A stretch of DNA of 64,000 nt, taken from the NCBI RefSeq assembly GCF_035917335.1, contig NZ_CP109067.1:6261001-6325000 (forward strand). The letters are read 5' to 3'. The stretch comes from Micromonospora sp. NBC_01813. GTDB lineage: Bacteria; Actinomycetota; Actinomycetes; Mycobacteriales; Micromonosporaceae. Numbering within the stretch: the first letter of the stretch is position 1; every line of letters begins with the position of its first letter. The notes below the pieces were generated by a model. The model was not told the origin of the DNA, ran no database searches, and saw nothing but the letters and a program-made list of their open reading frames with translations. Of this stretch, positions 6,900 to 15,129 are shown in pieces. A program made the position numbers and the translations under genes.

Positions 6900-9287
6900 T
6901 TGGACCCTTGCTTGAAGGAGACTACGATTACCAGGCACGAAGTGGATGTCCAGCCTCATGGGCGAATTCTTACGGTTCTGGGAGATATCGAACTATCGCA
7001 GTGGCAATGCCTCGCGGAACTCATTGACAACGCTTTCGATGACTTTCTCTCGGACGAAAGTTCGGCAGACGGGGACATGCGTCCAACCGTGAGCGTCACA
7101 CTCCCATCGAGGGCCAGCGACGCCAAGACCGCCGAAGTCTGGGTGCAGGACAACGGCCGCGGTATGACACTTAATACCTTGGAGAATGCTGTCCGGGCTG
7201 GCTGGACTAGCAACGCCCGGTACGGCTCGCTCGGTCTCTACGGCGTAGGATTCAATATCGCAACCGCGCGTTTGGGGCGCGTCACCACGATCAAGACAAC
7301 CCGCAGTGGCGATCCATCGTGGACGGTGTTGACACTCGATCTGGTTAAGCTGGCGCGTGGTGAGAGTTACATGGTTCCGGTACGCTTCGAGCCGAAGGAT
7401 CACCCTGACGAGCATGGGACGCGAATTGTCATTAGTAGCCTAAAGAATGATCAATGGCAAACGCTTTCTCGCCAGGCAAATAAGATTCGCGAGCAGCTCG
7501 GCGATGTCTACAGCTATCTGCTGCGAGAGCGAAACTTTCTGATCACGGTGAATGGAAGACGCGTCCAGCCACGTCTTCCCTGTCTATGGGATGCATCGCG
7601 TTTCGTCACAAGGAGCGGTGAAGAGGTCAAGGCGGTCTTGGAGATTGATCAATCGCTGACCCCCATGAACGCCTGCCTTGACTGCGGCTGGTGGAACCCG
7701 GTTGATGTGCAGCGATGCGGTGACTGCGATAGCGGGCGCCTCCATGAAACCATCCGTCGAATATGGGGCTGGATTGGTGTTCAGCGCTACTTCCACAAGA
7801 ACGATTATGGTATCGACTTCCTGCGTAATGGTCGGAAGATTCTTATCCGAGATAAACGCCTTTTTTACTGGGAAGATCCGGACGGGCTGGATGGGCCGGA
7901 GTTGGAGTACCCGATCGATTCGCAGCGACCCAAAGGGCGCTTTGTGGGTGAGATACACTGTGATCATGTCCCGGTCATCTATCAGAAGACCGCATTCGAG
8001 TACGATACCCCTGAATGGCGAACGGTTGTCCGCACCATCCGGGGTGATAGTCCTCTGCGCGAGAAGATTGCGCAACGGCTTGGTAGACCAATCAATATAA
8101 GTCCTTTGGCTAAGCTCTTTGCCGGATACCGCCGTGAGGACGCTGGCCTGCGATACCTCGTTCCCGGTGATGGGAAGCAAGCACTCCATGATAAGGCGAT
8201 CGAGTGGGCCGCCAGTTTTCGTGCTGGTGACCCCGAATACCAGTCCGATGACGTCTGGCATGAGGCGGCCTATCGCCACGATCACCCGATGATAGTCGAG
8301 CCTGAGGGTGAAGCTGATGTCTTCGCAGAGATGGGACTCGATGAGAGTGGTGCGTCCCAATCTGAATCCAGAGATCCGTCGCCATCCGACTCCGATGACT
8401 CGAAAGGGAGGAGTGCCCCAGTATCCAGCCAGGTTCCGGAACCTCCTGTCAAGCACGTCGAGACCTTCGATCAACGTCTCGACCGCTATCGGAAGGGCGC
8501 CGAGTCGATCATCGATCTGGCCGGGCGCTACGAGGCGACTGGTCTTGGCAATGTCGAGCTAACTGTTTGGGCGGTCCATGGGAAACCAATACATGATCCG
8601 TCGGGTCAGGAAGTTCCGATATTTACGCACATGATTCGTCCGCCAAAGGCTGAAGCTTTCGTTAACGTGACACACCCGCTCTTTACCGAGTATGGTGTCG
8701 ATGTACGAGAACTTGCTATGGTCGATCTAGCCGAGTTTATGCGAGTCCGTGGAACCGCAGCTGGGCAGGTGCCAAAACCTTTGTCGTCGGTCCTGGTGGA
8801 CATTAAGAGAAGGTCGAGCGACCAAAAGGTGACCGCTGATGCGCTGATTGCGCGGGCGTCGCGACTTCTTGACCGTATTCGTGAGGCTATGCAACGCGAG
8901 GTCAAGGGAGCGCCAACTGGGTATTGGGAGGTGGTTCTAGAAACCCAGAGGGCTGGCGCGCAGCGGAGGTTTGCGATCGAAGGCGGCGATTCGACCTGGG
9001 ACTCCGCGATCGATTCCGGAGACTTTGTTTTGTTTCTTCCGGCAAGTGCGATTGTGCGCTTGCTGGAGCGATACCCGGATGCCTTCCTGGATGGCAAGGT
9101 ATTTCGTCAACCCTACGTCAGCCTCTCTGACGAAAGTTCACGCGCGCTGGTGCTGTCTCGGCTGGCTGGTTTTGTCGGGGAACTTGCGTTGATGGAGGAG
9201 CATCGCCCCAGGTTGAGCATCGAAGAGCTGCATCGTATACGACTTGCCTGCCAACTTGTAGAGCGCGACCTCACCGACACTGATTGA
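6900..9287 (+). CDS. MORC/MutL-like GHKL ATPase, putative defence protein
   Basis: Up to 795 aa. The N-terminal GHKL ATPase has the N box ELIDNAFDD (E40, N44), the G1 box DNGRGM (84-89) and the G2 box GLYGVGFN (112-119), close to the MORC/MutL branch. A zinc ribbon follows (C259, C262, C273, C276 in CLDCGWW...CGDC), then RNGRKILIRDKRLF and a C-terminal half without a fold I recognise. Comparative genomics (Aravind and colleagues) has linked such ATPases to helicase-nuclease restriction-like systems and to the origin of eukaryotic MORC proteins. The next gene fits that. The start is unclear: TTG 6900 is the longest, but AAGGAG at 6915 points to ATT 6927; GTG 6942 is another option. Base composition is far less GC-rich than core genes. 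Confidence 0.85.
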   Translation: MDPCLKETTITRHEVDVQPHGRILTVLGDIELSQWQCLAELIDNAFDDFLSDESSADGDMRPTVSVTLPSRASDAKTAEVWVQDNGRGMTLNTLENAVRAGWTSNARYGSLGLYGVGFNIATARLGRVTTIKTTRSGDPSWTVLTLDLVKLARGESYMVPVRFEPKDHPDEHGTRIVISSLKNDQWQTLSRQANKIREQLGDVYSYLLRERNFLITVNGRRVQPRLPCLWDASRFVTRSGEEVKAVLEIDQSLTPMNACLDCGWWNPVDVQRCGDCDSGRLHETIRRIWGWIGVQRYFHKNDYGIDFLRNGRKILIRDKRLFYWEDPDGLDGPELEYPIDSQRPKGRFVGEIHCDHVPVIYQKTAFEYDTPEWRTVVRTIRGDSPLREKIAQRLGRPINISPLAKLFAGYRREDAGLRYLVPGDGKQALHDKAIEWAASFRAGDPEYQSDDVWHEAAYRHDHPMIVEPEGEADVFAEMGLDESGASQSESRDPSPSDSDDSKGRSAPVSSQVPEPPVKHVETFDQRLDRYRKGAESIIDLAGRYEATGLGNVELTVWAVHGKPIHDPSGQEVPIFTHMIRPPKAEAFVNVTHPLFTEYGVDVRELAMVDLAEFMRVRGTAAGQVPKPLSSVLVDIKRRSSDQKVTADALIARASRLLDRIREAMQREVKGAPTGYWEVVLETQRAGAQRRFAIEGGDSTWDSAIDSGDFVLFLPASAIVRLLERYPDAFLDGKVFRQPYVSLSDESSRALVLSRLAGFVGELALMEEHRPRLSIEELHRIRLACQLVERDLTDTD

Positions 9288-10964
9288 ATGATGGCTATGT
9301 CTAGTGGATTCTTGGACCCACTGTTCCTACGTGACGTCGGTCCAAACCAATTCCCACGTCAAGTGGAGCGCTTGCTGTGGCACATTGGTTTTGATGCAGT
9401 GGCGAACATTGATGGCCCAGGAGATGAAGGTGGCGATCTGCTAGGGCGAATCAAAGACCAGCAATGGGTGCTCCAATGCAAGTGGAAGCGCCAAGGCGCG
9501 GTCGGTGCGGCAGCGGTTGATGAAGTCGCGAGGGCGCGTGATGTCTACCGTGGGACCCGTGCGGCCGTGGTGACTAACACTAGACACAGCGCAGAGGCGG
9601 TCCGGCGCACCGATCAGCTTGCACTGCTCGCCTCTCGGATACAGTTGTGGCATGGTCAGACCCTGAGCCGCGCCTTCGACCAGGCCGCAGAGCGCTTCGG
9701 GCAGCTCGACCTTCGCCCCTATCAAGTCGAAGCCCGCGATCGGCTGATTGAATATCTCGACGAGACCGGCCGAGCCCTTCTTGTCCTAGCGACTGGTTTG
9801 GGTAAGACGGTGGTCAGCGGCGAGGTCGTCGATAATCATCTGCGACGGTTTCCCACCGAGAACGTTCTTGTGGTAGCCCACACAAAGGATCTTGTCGAGC
9901 AGCTGGAGAGGGCGCTGTGGAGGCACCTTTCTAAGACGGTTAAAACACGCCTACTCACTGGTGATGAGCGTCCTGATGACCTTAGTGGGATAACCTTCGC
10001 TACGCTGGGAAGTGCCTTACGCGCAGTGCGTCGTGGCTATCACCCAGGGCTCGTGGTAGTAGACGAGGCACACCATGTGGGAGAGACGGGGCAATACGGT
10101 GACCTGCTCGAGAGGCTCGACAGGGCTCGACATCTCGGCGTGACCGCGACGCCCTGGCGTGGAGACGAGTACGATATTACCGATCGTTTCGGGCCGCCTT
10201 GTTTCAGTCTTGGCATTGAGGTTGGGATGCGCCGTGGATACCTGGCGCAGGTCGACTACCGGCTTTTCGTCGACAATGTCGATTGGGATGTGGTTCGAGC
10301 GGCCAGCGAGCATGCCTACAGCCTTGCTGAACTGAATTCGCGACTCTTCCTACTTCAACGCGATGAGGCAATTCGCGATGAACTAGCAGCGGCGTGGGCC
10401 ACGACGCGCAAGCCGCGCGCGTTGGTCTTCTGCCGTACAGTTGAACATGCTGAACGCATGGCGCACCTGCTCCGGCGTAATCCACTTTGGTCCACAGCTC
10501 TTGCCATACATGCGAGGCTGTCGAAGCGCGAGCGGCAGACCCGACTCCTGGCGTTCAGAACTGGCGAGGTACCAATTCTCACTTCAGTCGACATCCTGAA
10601 CGAGGGCGTTGACGTCCCAGACGTCAATATTCTCTGCTTCGCACGCGTTACGCACAGTCGGCGAATTTTCGTGCAGCAACTCGGTCGCGGGCTGCGTCTG
10701 CGTGACGGCAAGGAACGGGTCTTGGTTCTCGACTTTATTAGCGACCTGCGCCGAATAGCTGCTGCGCTGAGTATAAAGCGGACACTGGAGGCTGACGGAG
10801 AGGTCGAGGTTCTCGCCGATGTACCCAACTCCAGCATCACCTTTTCGGATCAGCGAGTCGGGTCCTTGATGAACGAGTGGATCAAGGATGCCGCCGACCT
10901 CGAGACGGCGTATGATGAGGCTCGGCTTCAGTTTCCCGACCCACACTCTAGATCCGATTGGTGA
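9288..10964 (+). CDS. SF2 helicase with N-terminal Mrr-like nuclease domain
   Basis: 558 aa. Residues about 20-110 form an Mrr/restriction-endonuclease-like fold: GPGDEGGDLLG (D50) and VLQCKWKR (Q63-x-K65), the D...QxK active-site pattern, then AVVTNTRHS. A superfamily II helicase/translocase follows: Walker A ATGLGKT (168-174), DEAH box (259-262), SAT-like motif GVTATP and motif VI QQLGRGLRLR. Likely an ATP-driven DNA translocase-nuclease acting with the GHKL ATPase. The ATG follows the ATPase stop codon without a gap, so translation is coupled. It ends in a short tail with no added domain. Composition resembles the ATPase gene, consistent with joint transfer. Confidence 0.88.
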   Translation: MMAMSSGFLDPLFLRDVGPNQFPRQVERLLWHIGFDAVANIDGPGDEGGDLLGRIKDQQWVLQCKWKRQGAVGAAAVDEVARARDVYRGTRAAVVTNTRHSAEAVRRTDQLALLASRIQLWHGQTLSRAFDQAAERFGQLDLRPYQVEARDRLIEYLDETGRALLVLATGLGKTVVSGEVVDNHLRRFPTENVLVVAHTKDLVEQLERALWRHLSKTVKTRLLTGDERPDDLSGITFATLGSALRAVRRGYHPGLVVVDEAHHVGETGQYGDLLERLDRARHLGVTATPWRGDEYDITDRFGPPCFSLGIEVGMRRGYLAQVDYRLFVDNVDWDVVRAASEHAYSLAELNSRLFLLQRDEAIRDELAAAWATTRKPRALVFCRTVEHAERMAHLLRRNPLWSTALAIHARLSKRERQTRLLAFRTGEVPILTSVDILNEGVDVPDVNILCFARVTHSRRIFVQQLGRGLRLRDGKERVLVLDFISDLRRIAAALSIKRTLEADGEVEVLADVPNSSITFSDQRVGSLMNEWIKDAADLETAYDEARLQFPDPHSRSDW

Positions 10965-10967
10965 ATC

Positions 10968-11561
10968 TTGTCCGAGTTGCCAGAATCTATCCGCGCCCAA
11001 GTTGTCGTTGAGCTCTACCAACAGGCCGATGAGCTTGATTGGGACTTGTTATCCTTATCCGAGAAGACAAAGCAGTACCAAAAATGGATTGATGATCCAG
11101 CTGTTGGTGGTGTGCTCACCCGATTCTTGGAGCCTGGTAGGGCGCGCGTCTGGATCAAAGATGGGCCGATGAAGGAATTTGCTCGAGCCAAAGAAGGTAT
11201 CGGCCCATATGTCCAATTCGCGAAAAGTCGATTTCTTGGGCCTGAGGATCTCATTCGCCGAGTGCTAGGGGGCGGCTGGCGGGTAGTGGAGGGTTCTGTT
11301 CGTGAGAAGCCAATGCAGTGTCGAGTCTTCAATGAAGATGAAGAGCGGTCCGTGTTTTGGGGTAAGCCTCAGACTTTCCGGGACCTGGTTTGGGCCGGCG
11401 TAAATTCTTCTCTCGCTACAAGGAAGGCGCCGTTGTTGATCGTAACCCTGCATGACGGAATGTCGCTTCCGGCGGAGGAAAGGGATTGGCAGGTTGCGAT
11501 AGCTAGGCACTGTGGGTTAGAGATTGGTCACGTGCGACGGAGCCTCCGAAGGGTCGGCTAG
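10968..11561 (+). CDS. Unrecognised 197-aa protein of the ATPase/helicase operon
   Basis: I do not recognise a family. TTG start lies three bases after the helicase stop, so it belongs to the same transcript. Visible features: charged N-terminal helix (ELYQQADELDWDLLSL), SEKTKQYQKWIDD, a block ARVWIKDGPMKEFARAKEG, then KPMQCRVFNEDEERSVFWGKP and LIVTLHDGMSLPAEERDWQ, ending in a basic tail RRSLRRVG. No signal peptide, membrane segment or zinc motif. Conserved placement behind helicase-nuclease genes would suggest an accessory or specificity subunit; that is untested. Confidence 0.7.
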   Translation: MSELPESIRAQVVVELYQQADELDWDLLSLSEKTKQYQKWIDDPAVGGVLTRFLEPGRARVWIKDGPMKEFARAKEGIGPYVQFAKSRFLGPEDLIRRVLGGGWRVVEGSVREKPMQCRVFNEDEERSVFWGKPQTFRDLVWAGVNSSLATRKAPLLIVTLHDGMSLPAEERDWQVAIARHCGLEIGHVRRSLRRVG

Positions 11562-11996
11562 TTGTGGTCCACCGGGGCAGAAGCTGGGTGCCCGACTCGC
11601 ATGTTCGAAAGGCTCGCTTGCACTTATGCTGAGTTCGCTTCCGTGGATCATCAAGTGAATGCGCGATGGAACTGGACGAGTTTCTCTGGTAGGGATTCTT
11701 GGGATCGGTTTCCCCTTGGGCGGGGGGGCGAGGAGGTGTTACGCGAGCTCAACTCGGCGATCGTTAACTCCGACCGCAGCCCGGCTGTGGATGATGCGCC
11801 GACGAGGCGGACAAGCTCAAGTCGTCGATCCGACGGGTTCCTGGCTGCTCGAAAGGAGCTGGTCGTCAAGGCCAGCGCCGCCGGCATTCTCTCCGCAGCC
11901 TGGCCAAACGCTGTGCGTAGCCGCCTGTCTATTGATGTGTCGGGCCTGTCTCCTGCGCCCAGCTCGGATTGGCTGCGTCCCTGCGGGTCGGGGTAG
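11562..11996 (+). CDS. Hypothetical 144-aa ORF, possibly degraded
   Basis: TTG directly follows the stop of the previous gene, so coupling is possible. The first 75 residues look protein-like (MFERLACTYAEFASVDHQVN, RWNWTSFSGRDSWDRFPLG, EEVLRELNSAI); the remainder is Arg/Ser-rich and loses coding character, and other frames are equally open there. I see no domain. It may be a true small gene whose 3' part was replaced, or the junction between the low-GC operon and the GC-rich HNH gene. Confidence 0.35.
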   Translation: MWSTGAEAGCPTRMFERLACTYAEFASVDHQVNARWNWTSFSGRDSWDRFPLGRGGEEVLRELNSAIVNSDRSPAVDDAPTRRTSSSRRSDGFLAARKELVVKASAAGILSAAWPNAVRSRLSIDVSGLSPAPSSDWLRPCGSG

Positions 11997-12067
11997 TCCC
12001 ATCCTCGGGGCGCCCGCCGGTTGCGATGTTGATTCATCGCGCAACTTGTATAGAAAGACGAGGGTTG

Positions 12068-13066
12068 GTGCCAAATCTCCGGGACTACCTCGACATCCGG
12101 CTGGCTTCCGCATGTGATCAGTGGCATTCGATCATCGATCGGACTCCGGTCACTGAGGGCAGCAGGCAGGTTGCCTTTCTGCCGGTCGAGACACTTATCT
12201 GCCTCGCCGCAAGCTTGTTGGTCAACCACCGCAAGTACGGAGGCTCCACGGCTCACCGGGCGGTCGAACCGGTACCCACGCTCGCGCGGCTGTTTCGGAG
12301 GCCCAACAGCAGCGTCCTGGCCAAGATGGCGAACCTCGACGGAAGTCGACGCAACGGCGCGAAGCACGAAGTCGAGGTCGCTGCGCGGCTCCTCGCGGAG
12401 CCCGGGCAGCTCGGCGCTGCCTACCGGATTCTGATCACCGCTGCGCGAAGTGTCGGCGTCGGGCCGGCGGCCTTGCCCGATTTCCTTGGCTTGGCCGGCA
12501 ACGAGGACGACCTTCTCCTGATCGGCCAGCGCGAACTGGATGAGGCAGACATCGTCACCGCTATTCGCCCAGCGGTGGAGGTCTGGCGGGAGTCACGGAC
12601 CGACCTGGACGAGCGGACGACAGAACGTCTTTTGATGGCGGCCGTTAGAGTCGGCCAGCACCGGTTCGCTAGCGAGGTGTTGCGCAATCACGGGCATCGG
12701 TGTGTCTTTTGTGGCCTCTCAGTCGCACTTCCCGAGAAGCGGGCGGCGCGGATGCTCATCGCCAGCCACATCAAGCCGTGGCGGGAGTGCACCCACGCCG
12801 AACGGCTCGACGCGCGCAACGGGCTGACCGCCTGCCCTACACACGACGTTGCGTTCGACACCGGCCTGATGACCGTCAACGGCGGGCTGCGCATCCACCT
12901 CAAGCCGGCCCTTGCTGCAGCCGTCCAAGCAGATCCGGCCGCCCGCGCAGCGTTTGGGCGCCCTCCGCTGGCCGAGAAGTTGCTCCTGCCGGACGCCGCG
13001 ATGCCTCCCGACGCCAAGTATCTTGCCTGGCATCGTCAGCACATCTTCGAGGAGGCGGCGAGCTGA
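12068..13066 (+). CDS. HNH endonuclease family protein
   Basis: 332 aa from GTG 12068, chosen because the protein then begins with PNLRDYLDIRLASAC; the frame is open upstream to 11969. The N-terminal two-thirds are an uncharacterised region (NHRKYGGSTAHRAVEP, AKMANLDGSRRNGAKHE). The C-terminal HNH_2-type nuclease shows CVFCGL (about 212-217), ASHIKPWRE (first His, about 234) and RNGLTACPTHDVAFDTGL (Asn and second His). Probably cuts DNA, perhaps modified or foreign. Its codons are GC-rich, unlike the ATPase/helicase operon just upstream, so it may be a separate acquisition within the same island. Confidence 0.85.
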   Translation: MPNLRDYLDIRLASACDQWHSIIDRTPVTEGSRQVAFLPVETLICLAASLLVNHRKYGGSTAHRAVEPVPTLARLFRRPNSSVLAKMANLDGSRRNGAKHEVEVAARLLAEPGQLGAAYRILITAARSVGVGPAALPDFLGLAGNEDDLLLIGQRELDEADIVTAIRPAVEVWRESRTDLDERTTERLLMAAVRVGQHRFASEVLRNHGHRCVFCGLSVALPEKRAARMLIASHIKPWRECTHAERLDARNGLTACPTHDVAFDTGLMTVNGGLRIHLKPALAAAVQADPAARAAFGRPPLAEKLLLPDAAMPPDAKYLAWHRQHIFEEAAS

Positions 13067-13155
13067 GGAACTTTCGCAGGGGGGCGGACTTCCTTGATGA
13101 GGCAGAGTCCGGAGGTCTGGTCAGGTAGTAGATCGGAAGCGGCCCTCACGAGCTG

Positions 13156-13554
13156 TCAGCGGTAGCAGTGCACAACCCGCCGCTGCTCCAGGCCCGTCGA
13201 CGCTAGCGCGACGGCGAGGATCAATTCGCCTAGTTTTTGCTCTGTGCCGTAGGCGACCAGCTCGCCGGACGCTTCGTTGATGCTGTTTAGGCCCGACAGG
13301 CGCGCTGCCTCGGTGATCGCTCCGGCTAGCCTTCCGTGATCGAGGTCCACGCCGGCCAAAGACAGGAGTGTGGCGGCTGCAGCGCGATCCGTGACACGGT
13401 AGCCGTCGCTCACTGGCTCGACCAGGAGGCGGACGGCGTCACCGTCGCAATACGTGAGTGGTAGATCGATGAGTACGCCGTCGCCGTACGGCTGGGCGGT
13501 GCTGCGGTCATCGACAGCCCGTAGGACCACGTCGATAGCGACCTTGCCGTTCAT
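13156..13554 (-). CDS. Short DUF1828 domain protein, possibly truncated
   Basis: 132 aa. The central part (DGVLIDLPLTYCDGDAVRL, VSDGYRVTDRAAAATLLSLAG) matches DUF1828, whose members usually run to about 250 aa with a further C-terminal part. Here the frame stops after RRVVHCYR, so the gene may be a 3'-truncated remnant. ATG 13554 is preferred, with GGGGGTGG just upstream; an ATG four codons earlier is possible. It ends 90 bases from the HNH gene, to which it converges. DUF1828 genes occur in defence and mobile regions, but the function is unknown. Confidence 0.65.
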   Translation of the reverse strand: MNGKVAIDVVLRAVDDRSTAQPYGDGVLIDLPLTYCDGDAVRLLVEPVSDGYRVTDRAAAATLLSLAGVDLDHGRLAGAITEAARLSGLNSINEASGELVAYGTEQKLGELILAVALASTGLEQRRVVHCYR

Positions 13555-13770
13555 GACCACCCCCATTGGGGTTCGCTCGCGGGCAGGCAGCTCTTCGTGA
13601 CGACCGCTTCGACCATATCCATCGTGCCGTACGCCGTCATCGCACTTCTTATCGCCACGCCGGTTGGCTCGTCGTATGTAGACGAGCCGCAGGCGATGCG
13701 AGGCCTCAGCGGCGGACGGTGTGGTTGACTGGGTGGCGCGTACGTACGGAGCGGGCCGAGGGGGTGGCGG

Positions 13771-14400
13771 GTGGTGCAGTTGCCGGCGGTGCTCGGTGAG
13801 CCGATCCGGTTCGTACTGAACTGGGGTCGCCGCTACTCGCTCTGGGTGTTCAACTTCGGCCTGGCCTGCTGCGCGATCGAGTTCATCGCCACCAGCATGG
13901 GCCGGCACGACTTCATCCGGCTCGGTGTCATCCCGTTCGCCCACGGGCCGCGCCAGGCGGACCTGATGGTCGTCTCCGGCACCGTCACCGACAAGATGGC
14001 GCCGGCGATCAAGCGGCTCTACGACCAGATGCCCGAGCCCAAGTACGTCATCTCGTTCGGTGCCTGCTCCAACTGTGGCGGCCCGTACTGGGACTCGTAC
14101 TCGGTGACCAAGGGCGTCGACCAGCTGATCCCGGTCGACGTGTACGTGCCCGGCTGCCCGCCCCGGCCCGAAGCGCTGCTGCACGGCATCCTGCGCCTGC
14201 AAGACAAGATCGCCGCCGAGCGCTCCGGCATCGGCGGCGTGCACCGGCCCGACCCGCTTGTCTCCCCGGTCGACCTGGCCGCCGACCCGGCCACTGGCCC
14301 AGGGGACCCGGCTACCGGTTCGGCCGGGCAGCAGCAGAGCGCCCGGCCGAAGTCGGTCGACGCGCTCACCGCACCGGTCGTCAAACCACCGACCCGCTGA
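13771..14400 (+). CDS. nuoB: NADH-quinone oxidoreductase subunit B (NuoB), isolated copy
   Basis: 209 aa. Complex I subunit that carries the N2 [4Fe-4S] cluster: [10 protein letters not shown] (adjacent cysteines), [15 protein letters not shown] and [16 protein letters not shown] provide the four ligands. A Pro/Ala-rich C-terminal tail of about 50 residues is extra. GTG start with GAGGGGGTGG before it. Normally nuoA precedes and nuoC/D follow; neither neighbour is here, and the next nuo gene lies 7.2 kb downstream. It is the 5' fragment of the partial second nuo cluster found in many actinomycetes. Confidence 0.95.
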   Translation: MVQLPAVLGEPIRFVLNWGRRYSLWVFNFGLACCAIEFIATSMGRHDFIRLGVIPFAHGPRQADLMVVSGTVTDKMAPAIKRLYDQMPEPKYVISFGACSNCGGPYWDSYSVTKGVDQLIPVDVYVPGCPPRPEALLHGILRLQDKIAAERSGIGGVHRPDPLVSPVDLAADPATGPGDPATGSAGQQQSARPKSVDALTAPVVKPPTR

Positions 14401-14455
14401 GCGGTGCCATCTTCTACGGCCGGCTGAAGACCACCCGGTGCGCGACCCGGCGCGG

Positions 14456-14959
14456 TCAACCGGTCGGATCGCCGAGTGTGACCCTCGCCCGCTGCCCGCC
14501 GCCGCGTCCCTGCCCATGCACGGTCGCGTACTGGCCGAGGAGTTCGCGAGTGTTGTGGACAGCCAGCTGGTTGGTGAGGTAGTCGAGCAGGCGCGCTCGA
14601 CTTCCATCGGCATAGTGGACCTGACTCTGGTCGACAAACCTGCCCAGGCCCCGGTCGTACCCGTCCAGGAGTTCCTGTGATCGTTGCGCGGCTGCGTACG
14701 CTTCGGTCGTCAGCCAGTGGGGGATGTTCCGGCCGTACCCGGCCATCTGCGTGTTCAGGTCGTCAAGCCGGTAGGAAGCCGCGACGACCGGCGTATAGGG
14801 ATGGGCTCTGTCGAAGGATCGGCGGTGCTCATCAGGCATGGCTCGCCGTACGGCTTCGGCCCCCTGCTGTCTGACCAGGTCGTGGCCGTTCCGTGGCGCG
14901 GGTGGATCCTCGAAGATCATGCTGGTCGCTGATCCGCCCTGACCCAGGTAGCCACTCAT
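14456..14959 (-). CDS. Hypothetical 167-aa protein
   Basis: Not recognised. ATG 14959 is supported by GGAGAACGGAG five bases upstream; the frame is open further upstream but without a start as well placed. Hydrophilic, with SFDRAHPYTPVVAASYRLDDL, a helix-rich middle (LTTEAYAAAQRSQELLDGYDRGL) and a Gly/Arg-rich C-terminus (GQGRGGGQRAR). No signal peptide or membrane segment. It is antiparallel to nuoB and part of the block separating nuoB from nuoC. Confidence 0.6.
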   Translation of the reverse strand: MSGYLGQGGSATSMIFEDPPAPRNGHDLVRQQGAEAVRRAMPDEHRRSFDRAHPYTPVVAASYRLDDLNTQMAGYGRNIPHWLTTEAYAAAQRSQELLDGYDRGLGRFVDQSQVHYADGSRARLLDYLTNQLAVHNTRELLGQYATVHGQGRGGGQRARVTLGDPTG

Positions 14960-15129
14960 GGTGTCTCCGTTCTCCATGGAAACGCGGTGCCACCCACCCC
15001 GGGTGAGTGGAACGGCAGTCACTCTTCGCGGCTTGACGGCCCGCCCCCCACGTCGGTTCACCACCGCGGGCATCTTTTTCATCGCCGATGGGCCAAAGGT
15101 GTTGCCTTCGCGCGCTAGCGTTCCCACCC

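Noticed and set aside
11651-12367. Leftward 238-codon frame opposite the HNH gene
   Set aside because: No domain, no ribosome site, and it overlaps the well-supported N-terminus of the HNH protein on the other strand.
13130-13140. AGATCGGAAGC resembles the start of an Illumina adapter
   Set aside because: Only the first ten bases match; the sequence then continues as ordinary genomic DNA without the rest of the adapter, so chance is the simplest explanation.
13555-14637. Leftward extension of the DUF1828 frame to 493 codons
   Set aside because: The extra part is antisense to nuoB and shows no domain; the RBS-supported start is at 13554.
15102-15121. TTGCCT and TAGCGT as a promoter for the DUF2252 gene
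   Set aside because: The spacing is only eight bases, far too short for a -35/-10 pair.
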